A stretch of DNA of 64,000 nucleotides from Candidatus Lutibacillus vidarii (lineage in GTDB: Bacteria > Actinomycetota > Actinomycetes > Actinomycetales > Dermatophilaceae). Below, one piece after another: positions 53,878 through 62,683 of the stretch. The stretch's first letter is position 1, and every line of letters begins with the position of its first letter. Position numbers and translations under genes: made by a program. The DNA lies in contig JADKGA010000004.1 in the NCBI GenBank assembly GCA_016717165.1, positions 469,220-533,219 on the forward strand. Direction: 5' to 3'. Below the pieces are notes generated by a model, which saw only the letters and a list, made by a program, of their open reading frames with translations, ran no database searches and was not told where the DNA came from.

Positions 53878-54017
53878 CATCCCTTCCCGCGAGTGACTAC
53901 GCCTGCGCCGGCGGGAGCGGCAACGGCCCCAAGTACGTCCAAGGGCCGGTCTATGTCACCGGCTCTGATCCCTACGGGCTCGACAGGGACCATGACGGCG
54001 TCGGGTGCGAAAGCTAG
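53878..54017 (+). pseudogene. Fragment of an excalibur calcium-binding domain protein
   Basis: The frame reads SDYACAGGSGNGPKYVQGPV, then DPYGLDRDHDGVGCES and a TAG at 54015-54017. DxDxDGxxCE is the excalibur calcium-binding motif at the C-terminus of secreted proteins. There is no start and an in-frame stop lies just upstream, so only the last 45 residues remain. The IS1380 element to the left may have taken part in its loss. Confidence 0.65.
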
Positions 54018-54082
54018 CTGCATCGCAGCCACGCCCGGCAACGGCGACGGACACGAACCAAGGGCATACTGATCCAGCGGGT

Positions 54083-54637
54083 TCAGCGGGCGGCGGCGAG
54101 GGCGCACTCGGCGCCCCTGGCAAAGGCCGCGCGGTTGCCCTCCATCAGGTGCGCCTTCCGCTCACCGAACTTGTGCGCCAGCGCGCCGAGCACGCTCTCG
54201 GGGTGCACGCACCCAGTCAGCTGGATAAAGGCCCCGAGCATGACCATGTTCGTCATCTTGAGGTTGCCGAGCTCGTTGGCAATGTCGTTGCACGGTACGT
54301 AAATCGGCGTCACGTCGCTCCGAGCGACCTGGGCCTCGATGAGCGAGCTGTTGACCAGCGCATACCCACCCGGCACCAGGTCCGGCACGAACTTCTCCAT
54401 CGACGGCAGGTTCATGACGATGATCGACGTCGCGTCGTGGGCGATGACTGGCGACGGGATCGGCTCCGGCGAGATGATCACCGAGCAGTTCGCCGTGCCG
54501 CCGCGCATCTCGGGCCCGTACGACGGCAGCCACGACACCTCGAGCCCGTCATCGAGGGCCGCCTGCGCGAGCAGCTGCCCCATGAGCATGATCCCCTGGC
54601 CGCCGAAGCCGGCCAGGATGCACTTCTCAGTGCCCAT
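54083..54637 (-). CDS. 2-oxoacid:ferredoxin oxidoreductase gamma subunit
   Basis: 184 residues from the ATG at 54637 with GGAGG five bases upstream; a start at 54649 is also open. [20 protein letters not shown] and [18 protein letters not shown] are the gamma-subunit signatures. It closes the operon, overlapping the beta-subunit stop by 11 bases. It cooperates with the TPP-binding beta subunit and the alpha and ferredoxin subunits in oxidising 2-oxoacids with CoA. Confidence 0.9.
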   Translation of the reverse strand: MGTEKCILAGFGGQGIMLMGQLLAQAALDDGLEVSWLPSYGPEMRGGTANCSVIISPEPIPSPVIAHDATSIIVMNLPSMEKFVPDLVPGGYALVNSSLIEAQVARSDVTPIYVPCNDIANELGNLKMTNMVMLGAFIQLTGCVHPESVLGALAHKFGERKAHLMEGNRAAFARGAECALAAAR

Positions 54638-55427
54638 CGTCGCCTCCATCCCGGCCCGGTCCGCCGACGGACGTCAGGTATGCCGGTGGGTTCTCCGGCG
54701 TCCGCATGACCCCGAGCGGGTAGACCGGGATCATCTCGTCCTTGATCCACGTCAGGGCGGCCGCAGGGTCCAGGCCCCAGTTCGTCGGGCAGCTCGAGAG
54801 CACCTCGACGAGGCTGAAGCCCTGCCCGGCCAGCTGCACCTCGAAGGCCTTCCGGATCGCCTTCTTCGCCTTGCGCACGTAGACCGGGCTGTGCACCGAC
54901 ACCCGTTCGACATAGGTCGCACCGGGCACCTGGGCGAGCATCTCCGACATCCGCATCGGATAGCCGGTCAGCGCCGCGTCGCGGCCACCCGGAGTCGTCG
55001 TGGTCCGCTGGCCGATCAACGTCGTCGGGGCCATCTGGCCGCCGGTCATCCCGTAGATCGCGTTGTTGACGAAGATGACGGTGATGTTTTCGCTGCGGTG
55101 CGCGGCGTGGACGATCTCGCCCGTGCCGATCGAGGCGAGGTCGCCGTCGCCTTGGTAGGTGAAGACGACCCGGTCCGGCAGCACCCGCTTGATCCCGGTC
55201 GCGACCGCCGGCGCCCGCCCGTGGGCCGCCTCGTGCATGTCGCAGTTGAAGTAGTCGTAGGCGAGCACCGAGCAGCCGACCGGCGCGACACCGATGGCCC
55301 GCCCGAGCACGCCGAGCTCGTCGAGGACCTCGCCGACGAGCCGGTGGATCAGCCCGTGGGTGCACCCGGGGCAGTAGTGCGTCTCGCGCGGCTGCAGCCC
55401 GATCGTCGGGGCGAAGACAACGGTCAT
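54627..55427 (-). CDS. 2-oxoacid:ferredoxin oxidoreductase beta subunit (TPP-binding)
   Basis: 266 residues, ATG at 55427 overlapping the alpha stop as [24 protein letters not shown] and the TPP-binding [20 protein letters not shown] through [16 protein letters not shown] are clear. Cys in CPGC and CSV, CD and SSC fit a [4Fe-4S]-binding beta subunit. It is part of a four-subunit enzyme that feeds electrons to ferredoxin, unlike the two-subunit KorAB normal for aerobic actinobacteria. Confidence 0.93.
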   Translation of the reverse strand: MTVVFAPTIGLQPRETHYCPGCTHGLIHRLVGEVLDELGVLGRAIGVAPVGCSVLAYDYFNCDMHEAAHGRAPAVATGIKRVLPDRVVFTYQGDGDLASIGTGEIVHAAHRSENITVIFVNNAIYGMTGGQMAPTTLIGQRTTTTPGGRDAALTGYPMRMSEMLAQVPGATYVERVSVHSPVYVRKAKKAIRKAFEVQLAGQGFSLVEVLSSCPTNWGLDPAAALTWIKDEMIPVYPLGVMRTPENPPAYLTSVGGPGRDGGDDGH

Positions 55428-56491
55428 CGCGCACCTCCGGCCAACAGGTCGCGCACCGTGTCGGCGACGAGCTGCGGGGTGGGCACCATCCCGCCGGTCC
55501 GCCCGACGAAGCTGATCGGCAGCCGACCCTCGTTGGCGATCCGGACGTCGTCGATCATCTGGCCCATGCTCATCTCGACGACGAGCAGCCGCCGCACCGA
55601 CTCCGGCAGCGTCGCGAAGACGTCCATGGGGTAGGGGTAGAGCGTGATCGGGCGGATCAGCCCGATGTGGATGCCCTCCTCGGCCAGCAGCGCCATCGCG
55701 CTGCGGACGATCCGCGCGGTCGTCCCGTAGGCGACGACGACCAGCTCGGCGCCCTCGAGCCCGACGGTCTCGACGAGCGGCTCGGCCACCCGCATCTGTT
55801 CGTACTTCACGAAGAGCCGGTGGATATGCGCCTCGAGCTCCTCGGGCTTGAGGTACAGCGAGTTGATCACCCGCGGGGCCCGCTCGCCCATCGTCCCGGT
55901 GGCCGCCCAGTCCTTGGCCGGCAGCTCCATCCGAGGCAGGTCGTCGCGGAACTCCACCGGCTCCATCATCTGGCCGAGCATGCCGTCGGCGACGATGAGC
56001 ACCGGGTTGCGGTAGTAGTCGGCCTTGTCGAAGGCGATCTGGACCAGGTCGGCGAGCTCCTGCAGGCTCGCGGGTGCGTAGACGAGGAGGCGGTAGTCGC
56101 CGTTCCCCCCTCCGCGGGTCGCCTGGAAGTAGTCGGACTGCGACGGCTGTATGCCGCCCAGGCCCGGCCCACCGCGCATGACGTTGACGATGACGCAGGG
56201 CAGCTCGGCGCCGGCGATATAGGAGATGCCCTCCTGCTTGAGCGCGATGCCCGGCGACGACGAGCTCGTCATCACCCGCACGCCGGAGCCGCTGGCGCCA
56301 TACACCATGTTGATTGCCGCGACCTCACTCTCGGCCTGGACGAAGACTCCACCGGACGCGGGCAGGTGGGCGGCCATGTACTCGGGCAGCTCGGTCTGCG
56401 GGGTGATCGGGTAGCCGAAGAAGGCCGTGCAGCCGGCCCGGATGGCGGCCGCTCCGATGACCTCGTTGCCCTTCATCAACGTCCTAGGCAT
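55424..56491 (-). CDS. vorB: 2-oxoacid:ferredoxin oxidoreductase alpha subunit, VorB-like
   Basis: 355 residues, ATG at 56491, 8 bases inside the end of the ferredoxin gene. [58 protein letters not shown] and [20 protein letters not shown] are typical of the subunit named VorB (3-methyl-2-oxobutanoate dehydrogenase). Length agrees. The actual 2-oxoacid could be 2-oxoisovalerate, 2-oxoglutarate or a related acid; the sequence does not decide it. The enzyme suits fermentative or micro-oxic metabolism of amino acids. Confidence 0.93.
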   Translation of the reverse strand: MPRTLMKGNEVIGAAAIRAGCTAFFGYPITPQTELPEYMAAHLPASGGVFVQAESEVAAINMVYGASGSGVRVMTSSSSPGIALKQEGISYIAGAELPCVIVNVMRGGPGLGGIQPSQSDYFQATRGGGNGDYRLLVYAPASLQELADLVQIAFDKADYYRNPVLIVADGMLGQMMEPVEFRDDLPRMELPAKDWAATGTMGERAPRVINSLYLKPEELEAHIHRLFVKYEQMRVAEPLVETVGLEGAELVVVAYGTTARIVRSAMALLAEEGIHIGLIRPITLYPYPMDVFATLPESVRRLLVVEMSMGQMIDDVRIANEGRLPISFVGRTGGMVPTPQLVADTVRDLLAGGAR

Positions 56492-56786
56492 GGACGAGGT
56501 GCTCCTCGCCGCGGCGCTCCTGGGCCTGGCCCGCGCGCTCGGCGCGTGCGCCGCCCTCGCGGGCGATCCGGTCCTGGGTGACCGTGATGCCCTGGTCGGG
56601 ACACATCAGCGCGCAGTTGGCGCACCCGTTGCACTGCTCCGGGTGGAGGATCACCACCGGGTGGTAGCCCTTGCGGTTGATCGCGGCCTCGTCGAGCTCG
56701 AGCAGGTGGGTCGCGCAGGCCACGACGCACAGGCCGCAGCCCTTGCAGATGTCGCGGTTGAAGGTCACCGTTCCTGTCGTCGCCAT
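56484..56786 (-). CDS. 2-oxoacid oxidoreductase ferredoxin (delta) subunit
   Basis: 100 residues, ATG at 56786 with AGAGGAG upstream. Two cluster-binding motifs, CKGCGLCVVAC and CNGCANCALMCP, mark a 2[4Fe-4S] ferredoxin. The C-terminal tail ([14 protein letters not shown]) is charged. It is the electron acceptor subunit, located before the alpha gene as in VorDABC-type operons. Confidence 0.92.
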   Translation of the reverse strand: MATTGTVTFNRDICKGCGLCVVACATHLLELDEAAINRKGYHPVVILHPEQCNGCANCALMCPDQGITVTQDRIAREGGARAERAGQAQERRGEEHLVHA

Positions 56787-56819
56787 GGCGATCTCCTCTC
56801 ACTTCTCCACTGGGGTCTG

Positions 56820-57527
56820 CTACATCCACGCGTCGCGCAGGTAGAGGCCGATGGGCAACAGCTCGCCCAGGACGGGCTCGCCGAGACGGTCCTGCAGACC
56901 GTCCAGTGCTGCGGGCACCCCGCAGACAAAACTGATGGGTATGCCGGTCGCCGCACTGACGTCGTGGGTCAGCCGATAGCCGGCGGCCACGTCGTCGAGG
57001 GTGGTCTCTCGGCATACATGGGTGTTCGAGATCAGGCCGGTCACGGCGAAACCGGACGTTGCCTCGATGGCGCGCAGGTGGCGCAGCACACCGGGGACGT
57101 CGACGGTCTCGGGACGGTACGCGTTGACGACGAGCAGCACCTCGGCCTCGCGGCGGCGCAGGTCGGCGGCGAACTCGGCGAGCACCTTCACGCCGACCTC
57201 GTTGCCGCCCGCGTCGAGGATGACCTCGCAGGTCGGGTCGGCCAGCGGGACGTGGACCTTCGGCGAGACCGCCGGCAGGTCGAGGGTGACGGTGTGGCCG
57301 AGGGTGGAGCTGATGACCTCGATGCCTGCGGCCGTCATGAGGTCGGCCTGCTCGCGGGAGCGGAAGTACGGATTGACGATGTCCAGATCGGCGAGCGCCA
57401 CTTTGTGGCCCAGGCCCGCGAGTCGCATGGCCAGCGAGACCGAGACCTCGGTCTTCCCGCTGCCGTAGTGACCCGTGACGACGCGCACGGCGGCCTGCCG
57501 TGTGGACGCCACCGAATCGGTGCTCAT
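56820..57527 (-). CDS. P-loop NTPase partner of the 2-oxoacid oxidoreductase operon
   Basis: 235 residues from the ATG at 57527. The P-loop is VVTGHYGSGKTEVSVSLAMR. LADLDIVNPYFRSREQ and VILDAGGNEVG are deviant Walker/MinD-CooC-like motifs, as in the cobyrinic-acid-synthase-like ATPases. Homologues commonly precede this kind of oxidoreductase operon in anaerobes and presumably help assembly or regulation. It is the first gene, with 33 bases to the ferredoxin gene. Confidence 0.85.
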   Translation of the reverse strand: MSTDSVASTRQAAVRVVTGHYGSGKTEVSVSLAMRLAGLGHKVALADLDIVNPYFRSREQADLMTAAGIEVISSTLGHTVTLDLPAVSPKVHVPLADPTCEVILDAGGNEVGVKVLAEFAADLRRREAEVLLVVNAYRPETVDVPGVLRHLRAIEATSGFAVTGLISNTHVCRETTLDDVAAGYRLTHDVSAATGIPISFVCGVPAALDGLQDRLGEPVLGELLPIGLYLRDAWM

Positions 57528-57926
57528 GGTCCGTCTCCGTCCCGCGCCTCGTGAGCGTGGCATGACTGGCGCGCGTCCCTGGTGCGGGCCGCGGCGTGCT
57601 TCCAGGCTAAGAGACCCGCTCGGGTTGGTTGAGGTGCCGATGGTCCCCTTCTCGGGTCCGCGATGCCCGGTATGTCGCTCAGGCGGCCGGCCCGTCAGGG
57701 TCTGAGCGGGTCGGGTCTGAGCGGGTCGGGTCTGAGCAGGTCGGGCCTGCGGGGTCCGAGCCCGACCCGAGTCCCGACGCGGCGGGCGCCATACCCGACG
57801 GTGTGAGACGCCCGCAAGTGGCCCTAAGTCCAATGGCGGCCCGTCCGGCCGCGCCCCTACCGTCGACATGGTGGGCGCCCCCGCCCAGCCCTCGCCCCCG
57901 GACCGCCGTCTCGAAAGGTCCCTCCC
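57528..57926. repeat. Intergenic region with a 15-bp tandem repeat
   Basis: Three units of GGGTCTGAGCGGGTC occur at 57698-57712, 57713-57727 and 57728-57742 (last with one change), followed by a partial fourth. The region separates divergent genes and should contain both promoters. No gene is recognised. Confidence 0.65.
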
Positions 57927-58916
57927 ATGACGACCTCGCTCTCGTCCGCCCGCCCCGAAGGGCCCCGCGCCCGGCGTAGGGCTGCGCTGCTCGTCGCTGC
58001 GCTGCTCAGCGCGACGACCGTGCTCGGGGCGCTGGCCATGCCGAGTGGCGCGTCAGCCGCCACGGTTCCTACGGCGGTTCCGGCCGCGGGTGGCGCAGCG
58101 GACTTTGGCTCCATGGACAGCGCGGTCGCGGTCATCCCCGATCTCGCCTACGGGGGTATGGTCCCCGTGACCCAGACCTTCGACGGCTCGGGGTCGTTCT
58201 GCCTCGAGGTGTGCTCGATCATCAGCTGGGACTGGACCTTCGGCGACGGGACCGGCGCGAGCGGCCCCGTGGTCAGCCACACCTACACGACGAGCGGGCT
58301 CTACCAGGTGACGCTTACGGTCCACTCGAGCAACGGTCTCACCGGCACGGCGAGCGTCTACGTCAACGCGGCGACCTACACGCTGGGGTCCTTCACGATG
58401 ATGCCGTCCAGCGGGCTGCTGCCGCTCGCGGTCGCCTTCGACGCCAGCGCCTCGGTGACGAACTGGGACCGGACGATCGTCTCCTACGCATGGGACTTCG
58501 GGGACGGCGCGACCGGCAGTGGCCGCCTGGTCAACCACGTGTACACGACGCCTGGCATCCGCCAGGTGTCCCTGAGGGTGACCGACAACGTCGGCGGCTA
58601 CCAGATCGTGGGGGGCTATGTCCTGGCCCAGGACCCGGTGCTCCCGCCGAACAACCTCAAGGCGACCTCGCCGACCAAGGGCGCGGTGAAGCTGACCTGG
58701 ACCAATCGGATGGTCCTCGTGTCGGAGCTGCACATCGAACGGTGCACGGGGGCGAGGTGCACGTCGTTCGTGCCGATCTTCGTCACGCAGGGGACGACGA
58801 CGAGCTTCTCCGAGTCGGGGCTGAAGTCAGGGACGACCTTCCGCTACCGGATCCGGGTCAACGACTACCTCGGTAACACCGGCTACTCCTCGATCGTCTC
58901 GGTCAAGACCCGCTGA
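57927..58916 (+). CDS. Secreted protein with two PKD domains and a fibronectin-type III domain
   Basis: 329 residues, ATG at 57927. A Sec signal peptide (basic start, RRRAALLVAALLSATTVLGA, then ASA) is followed by a short linker and two PKD repeats (SIISWDWTFGDGTGASG and TIVSYAWDFGDGATGSG, each with a VSHTY/VNHVYTT-type strand). A fibronectin-type III-like domain follows (PNNLKATSPTKGAVKLTW). No catalytic domain is present. It is probably a cell-surface or secreted adhesive protein. Confidence 0.88.
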   Translation: MTTSLSSARPEGPRARRRAALLVAALLSATTVLGALAMPSGASAATVPTAVPAAGGAADFGSMDSAVAVIPDLAYGGMVPVTQTFDGSGSFCLEVCSIISWDWTFGDGTGASGPVVSHTYTTSGLYQVTLTVHSSNGLTGTASVYVNAATYTLGSFTMMPSSGLLPLAVAFDASASVTNWDRTIVSYAWDFGDGATGSGRLVNHVYTTPGIRQVSLRVTDNVGGYQIVGGYVLAQDPVLPPNNLKATSPTKGAVKLTWTNRMVLVSELHIERCTGARCTSFVPIFVTQGTTTSFSESGLKSGTTFRYRIRVNDYLGNTGYSSIVSVKTR

Positions 58917-59015
58917 GCCGCTCCCACCGGCCCGGACGGCCCCGGAGAGAGGGGTCGTCCGGCCCGGTGGAGTCTCCGAGTACGGGTGTACGGGTGTGGC
59001 GATACAGTGACCCGT

Positions 59016-59267
59016 ATGAAGACGACGATCGACATACCCGATGCCTTGGCACAGGAGGCCAAGTCCGTGGTCCGGGAGGGTGGGACGACGCTGCGCGAGC
59101 TCGTCGTCACCGGCCTGCGCGCCGAGGTGCAGCGACGCCGGTCCGCCCCCCGGATCGACTTCGTCTTCCCGACGGTTGGGGGGCGCGGGCTATCGGTCGA
59201 CCTGACGCCCGGGGAGGTCATCGACCGGTCGTATGGGCTCCCGCCGGGTCATGGCGTTTCGCGATGA
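59016..59267 (+). CDS. VapB-type antitoxin
   Basis: 83 residues, ATG at 59016. A GATACAGT box ends a few bases upstream, suggesting a leaderless transcript. MKTTIDIPDALAQEAKSVVR is the DNA-binding start, and the C-terminal DLTPGEVIDRSYGLP tail is typical of toxin-neutralising ends. The stop overlaps the toxin start as ATGA. Confidence 0.88.
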   Translation: MKTTIDIPDALAQEAKSVVREGGTTLRELVVTGLRAEVQRRRSAPRIDFVFPTVGGRGLSVDLTPGEVIDRSYGLPPGHGVSR

Positions 59268-59731
59268 TCGCCCTTGACACCAACCTTCTCGTGTACGCCC
59301 ATCGCGAGGACTCGCCGCACCACCTCGCGGCGGCTCAGGCTCTGCGCGCAGCCGTTGTCGCCCCGGGCGGCTGCGCCATCCCCTGGCCGTGCCTGCATGA
59401 GTTCCTCGCCGTCGTGACGCACCCGCGGATCTACGACCCACCGACGCCCGTGGTCACTGCCCTGGCCGCGGTGCGGGCGTTGGCCGAGGCCCCCTCGGTC
59501 CATCTCCTCGGCGAAGGGCCCGGACACGTCGAGACGCTGGCGCGTCTGCTCGAGTCGGGTGCGGTCGTGGGCCCACGGGTTCATGACGCCCGAGTGGCGG
59601 CCATCTGCCTGGCCCACGGCGTCGATGCCCTCTGGTCGCTCGATCGGGACCTCTCCTGGTTCCCGTCGCTGACTGTGGTGAACCCGCTGGTCAGTGCTCC
59701 GTCGGGGCAGTCCGGACCGCGACCTGCTTGA
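59264..59731 (+). CDS. VapC-type PIN-domain toxin
   Basis: 155 residues, ATG at 59264. MIALDTNLLVYAHREDSPHH carries the first Asp, HEFLAVVTHPRIY the Glu, and RVHDARVAAICLAHGVDALW plus DRDLSWFPSL the last acidic residues. Its 3' end overlaps the convergent cation exporter gene by 41 bases. Likely an active RNase toxin paired with 59016-59267. Confidence 0.9.
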   Translation: MIALDTNLLVYAHREDSPHHLAAAQALRAAVVAPGGCAIPWPCLHEFLAVVTHPRIYDPPTPVVTALAAVRALAEAPSVHLLGEGPGHVETLARLLESGAVVGPRVHDARVAAICLAHGVDALWSLDRDLSWFPSLTVVNPLVSAPSGQSGPRPA

Positions 59732-60698
59732 TCTCGGGGGTCGCCCCCCGGACCGCCGCCTCGACGTCCTCGGCGATCTCGTGCGCGGCCGCCAGCGAGA
59801 GTGACGGGTCGACCGCGATCGCCAGCTCGGCGCGGGCGCGATGGCCCAGCCAGCGGACCTGGGTCTGGTCAACCCAGGCCACCCCTGAAACGGTGGCGGC
59901 GGCGGTCTCGACCCGGTCCACCAGGTGCGGGTCGACGTCGTCGAGGAGCCGTCCGAGGACCGGGCGGGCGGTCTGGACGAAGAGCCGAGCAATCAGGGCT
60001 GCGATGACCAGGCCGACGACCGGGTCGGCATACGGCCAACCGGCCAAGGACGCGACACCGGACGCGACGACGGCCAGCGACGACAGTCCGTCGGTGCGGG
60101 CGTGCTCCCCGTCGGCCACCAGCGCGAGCGACCCGATCCGGCGTCCTGCGGCGATGCGGTACCGCGCCACCATCTCGTTGCCCACCACACCGACGATCCC
60201 GGCCGCGATGACGACCCAGGCGTGCTCGGTCGGGGAGGGGTGCAGCAGTCGGTCAACCGAGACCCACGCGGCATACAGACCGGAGGCACCGATGGCGGCG
60301 ACGACGGCCAAGCCGGCCAGGTCCTCGACCCTGCCCAGGCCGTAGGTGAACCGGCGCGACGGAGGCCGCCGGGCCAGGCGGAAGGCCAGCCAGATCGGCA
60401 GGGCGGTCAGGCAGTCCCCGAGGTTGTGGACGGTGTCGGACAGCAGGGCGACCGACCCGGTGAAGGTGACGATGACCAGCTGCGTCAGAGCGGTCGCGAG
60501 GAGCCCGATCAGCCCGATCACCGTTGCGCGAATGCCGGCTGCCGTCGTGGTGGCGATGTCGTCGAGCAGGTATGCCGGGTCGTGGGAGTGGCCGTGTCCA
60601 TGTCCGTGGCCGGCGGCGTGGTCGGGCAGGGTGTCGTGGCCGTGCGCGCGGTCGTGCGTCTGCGGCTGGTCGTGGGCGTGCTCTGGGGGCGAGGTCAT
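59691..60698 (-). CDS. Cation diffusion facilitator (CzcD/ZitB-type) metal exporter
   Basis: 335 residues, ATG at 60698 overlapping the ArsR stop as ATGA. The N-terminus is His-rich (GHGHGHGHSHD). Six membrane segments follow, with the metal-site motifs SDTVHNLGD in segment 2 and DGEHARTDGLSSL in segment 5, and a cytoplasmic C-terminal domain. CDF proteins export Zn, Cd or Co by proton exchange. Co-transcribed with the ArsR gene, which probably controls it in response to metal. Confidence 0.93.
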   Translation of the reverse strand: MTSPPEHAHDQPQTHDRAHGHDTLPDHAAGHGHGHGHSHDPAYLLDDIATTTAAGIRATVIGLIGLLATALTQLVIVTFTGSVALLSDTVHNLGDCLTALPIWLAFRLARRPPSRRFTYGLGRVEDLAGLAVVAAIGASGLYAAWVSVDRLLHPSPTEHAWVVIAAGIVGVVGNEMVARYRIAAGRRIGSLALVADGEHARTDGLSSLAVVASGVASLAGWPYADPVVGLVIAALIARLFVQTARPVLGRLLDDVDPHLVDRVETAAATVSGVAWVDQTQVRWLGHRARAELAIAVDPSLSLAAAHEIAEDVEAAVRGATPEIKQVAVRTAPTEH

Positions 60699-61135
60699 CG
60701 AGGACCGCCCATCTCGTGATGGGCGGGGCGGTCGAAGAGCAGGTGCTCGACATGCCGGGTCGTGTCGAGGACGAGCTGGCGGATGTGCTCGTCGTCGATC
60801 CGGTAGCGCACCGTGGTTCCTTCGCGCCGAGTCGCGACAAGATGCGCCAGCCGCATCTTGGCGAGGTGCTGCGAGACGCCGGCGACCGGGCGCTGGACGG
60901 CATCGGCGAGCTCGCTCACCGAGAGCTCGGCGGTGAGGAGGAGCACGGTGATCCGGAGCCGGGTCGGGTCGGCAAGGATCCGCAGCACCTCGACGGCGAG
61001 GGTGACGACGTCGTCGTCAACACCTCCGACGGTTCCGGGAGCGCCGAGCGAGGCGGCCGGTTGCTCGGATCGGGCCCCTCCGACGGTCGCGGCCCGGGTC
61101 AACCGTGGTGCGCCGCTCTGTTTACTTGCATTCAT
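60695..61135 (-). CDS. ArsR-family metal-responsive repressor
   Basis: 146 residues from the ATG at 61135; a TTG two codons upstream is also open. A winged helix (LRILADPTRLRITVLLLTAE, LSVSELADAVQRPVAGVSQH) is followed by the C-terminal helix with His and Asp residues (DDEHIRQLVLDTTRHVEHLL) that fit the alpha-5 metal site of SmtB/CzrA-type repressors. The start lies in TGCGTATGAATGCA, a short palindrome that could be part of its own operator. Confidence 0.9.
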   Translation of the reverse strand: MNASKQSGAPRLTRAATVGGARSEQPAASLGAPGTVGGVDDDVVTLAVEVLRILADPTRLRITVLLLTAELSVSELADAVQRPVAGVSQHLAKMRLAHLVATRREGTTVRYRIDDEHIRQLVLDTTRHVEHLLFDRPAHHEMGGPR

Positions 61136-61283
61136 ACGCAAAGACTAGAGCATGCCGGGTCGGATGCCTGCTGCGTCATACGAGGTTCTTCTGGCGGTGG
61201 CTCCCGGGAACAAGGTGGTGGTAGCCGCCGGTTGACACGGGAGCCCTCGGCGACACTGCCCACCTCTTTGACCGGAGCCACCC

Positions 61284-61771
61284 ATGACGACGCTCTACGA
61301 CTTCAGCGCCCGCACTCTTGCCGGTGAGGAGAAGTCGCTCTCCGACTACGCCGGACGGGTCGTCCTTGTCGTCAACACGGCGTCGAAGTGCGGCCTCACC
61401 CCGCAGTTCACTGAGCTCGAAGAGCTCAACAAGCGGTATGCCGACCAGGGGCTGACGATTCTCGGCTTCCCCTGCAACCAGTTTGCCGGGCAGGAGCCGG
61501 GTGACGCCGACGCGATCAGCGAGGTGTGCCACCTCAACTACGGGTGACCTTCCCGATGTTCGACAAGATCGAGGTCAATGGCTCCGGGGCCCACCCGCTC
61601 TACAAGTGGCTGCGGTCGGAGAAGAGCGGGCTGCTCGGCAGCGCCATCAAGTGGAACTTCGCGAAGTTCCTCGTCGGCCGTGACGGCCAGGTCATCGAGC
61701 GGTACGCCCCGACCGTGCAGCCGTCCGACCTGGCGACTGACATCGAGGCCGCGCTGGCGGTCACTGGCTGA
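61284..61771 (+). pseudogene. Glutathione-peroxidase-like gene with a one-base deletion
   Basis: The first frame reads [40 protein letters not shown] (active Cys), [13 protein letters not shown] and then stops after CHLNYG. The next frame continues as [40 protein letters not shown] and ends at 61771. GGGGTG is expected at the junction and GGGTG is present at about 61542-61546, so a G was lost from a short run. The remainder is well conserved, so this is either very recent decay or an assembly error. Confidence 0.9.
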
Positions 61772-61853
61772 CCCGGCGGCGGTCGCTGGCTGACCCGGCG
61801 GCGGTCGCTGGCTGACCCGGCGGCGGTCGCTGGCTGACCCGGCGGCGCTCGCT
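61756..61853. repeat. 22-bp tandem repeat covering the end of the peroxidase gene
   Basis: Four units of GGCGGTCGCTGGCTGACCCG plus GC lie at 61756-61777, 61778-61799, 61800-61821 and 61822-61843, with a partial fifth. The first unit contains the last codons and stop of the peroxidase gene; the others repeat the same stop region downstream. Confidence 0.85.
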
Positions 61854-62144
61854 GCCCGGACCGCGCGGCGGCTGGACGCGCGCTTGGGAGTTGCCTGCCG
61901 AACTGGTGGTCTGTCTGTCGGCGGACGCGCTGCCGCTGTCCCGTTGGGCGCTGGCCCACTGGCCGCTGGCCGTTTGCTGTCGGGGGCGTGTCGCGTGTGG
62001 CCGCGGGCCGTTTGGTCGTGCGGGCGTTTCGCGTGTGGCCGCGAGCCGTTTGGTCGTGCGGGCGTTTCGCGTCCGGACTCACTCTTGGCAGACGGGCCGT
62101 CCCTGGCGATTGGGGCCCGTTGCGCCCGTTCCGAGGCATGGTCT

Positions 62145-62387
62145 GGCGCCCTATGCCGTGCTCCGAAATGCGGAGCAGAGTGCTCTTGCTCCGAAATGCG
62201 GAGCAGGGGGCTGTTGCTTCGGGATGTGGAGCAGGGGGCTGTTGCTCCGAAATGTGGAGCAGGGGGCTGTTGCCCCGGGATGTGGAGCAGTGGGTCTTTG
62301 CGTCGGGGCGTGGGGCAGTGGGCCGTTGCGTCGAGATGGGGTGCAGAGGGCCTTTGCGTCGAGATGTGGAGCACGGCATAGGGCGCC
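62145..62387. repeat. 28-bp tandem stem-loop array bounded by a 20-bp inverted repeat
   Basis: Eight units of 28 bp run without spacers from 62158 to 62381. A typical unit starts TTGCTCCGAAATGCGGAGCA, in which CTCC and GGAG form a small stem. The array is bounded by GGCGCCCTATGCCGTGCTCC (62145-62164) and its exact complement (62368-62387). The whole region can therefore fold into one large stem with the small hairpins in its loop. There are no spacers as in a CRISPR array, and no gene is recognised. Confidence 0.8.
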
Positions 62388-62394
62388 CAACGAG

Positions 62395-62680
62395 GGTTCC
62401 ATGGAGCGCGTGCCGCGGTGTCGAGGAGGCCGTACCCAACAAGGTTCACGGAGCGCGTGCCGCGGTGTCGAGGAGGCCGTACCCAACAAGGTTCACGGAG
62501 CGCGTGCCGCGGTGTCGAGGAGGCCGCGCCCAACAAGGTTCACGGAGCGCGTGCCGCGGTGTTGAGGGGGCCGCCCAGGGGGCGGCCTCCATCGAGAGAG
62601 TGCTGCGGTGTCGAGGAGGCCGCGCCCAACAAGGGTTCCATGGAGCGCGCGCTGCGGAGTCGAGGGCGCCGCGACCGCCG
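62395..62680. repeat. 47-bp tandem repeat array
   Basis: Units beginning GGTTCACGGAGCGCGTGCCG and ending CCCAACAA occur at 62443-62489 and 62490-62536, with a 48-bp variant first (62395-62442) and longer, rearranged units after 62537, one with an internal GC-rich hairpin. The last unit, at about 62631, again has the GGTTCCATGGAGCGCG start of the first. There is no open frame with known motifs. The repeats end 4 bases before the stop of the next gene. Confidence 0.8.
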
Positions 62681-62683
62681 GGC

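Noticed and set aside
62158..62381. CRISPR array
   Set aside because: The 28-bp units follow one another without unique spacers, and no cas genes are in the window.
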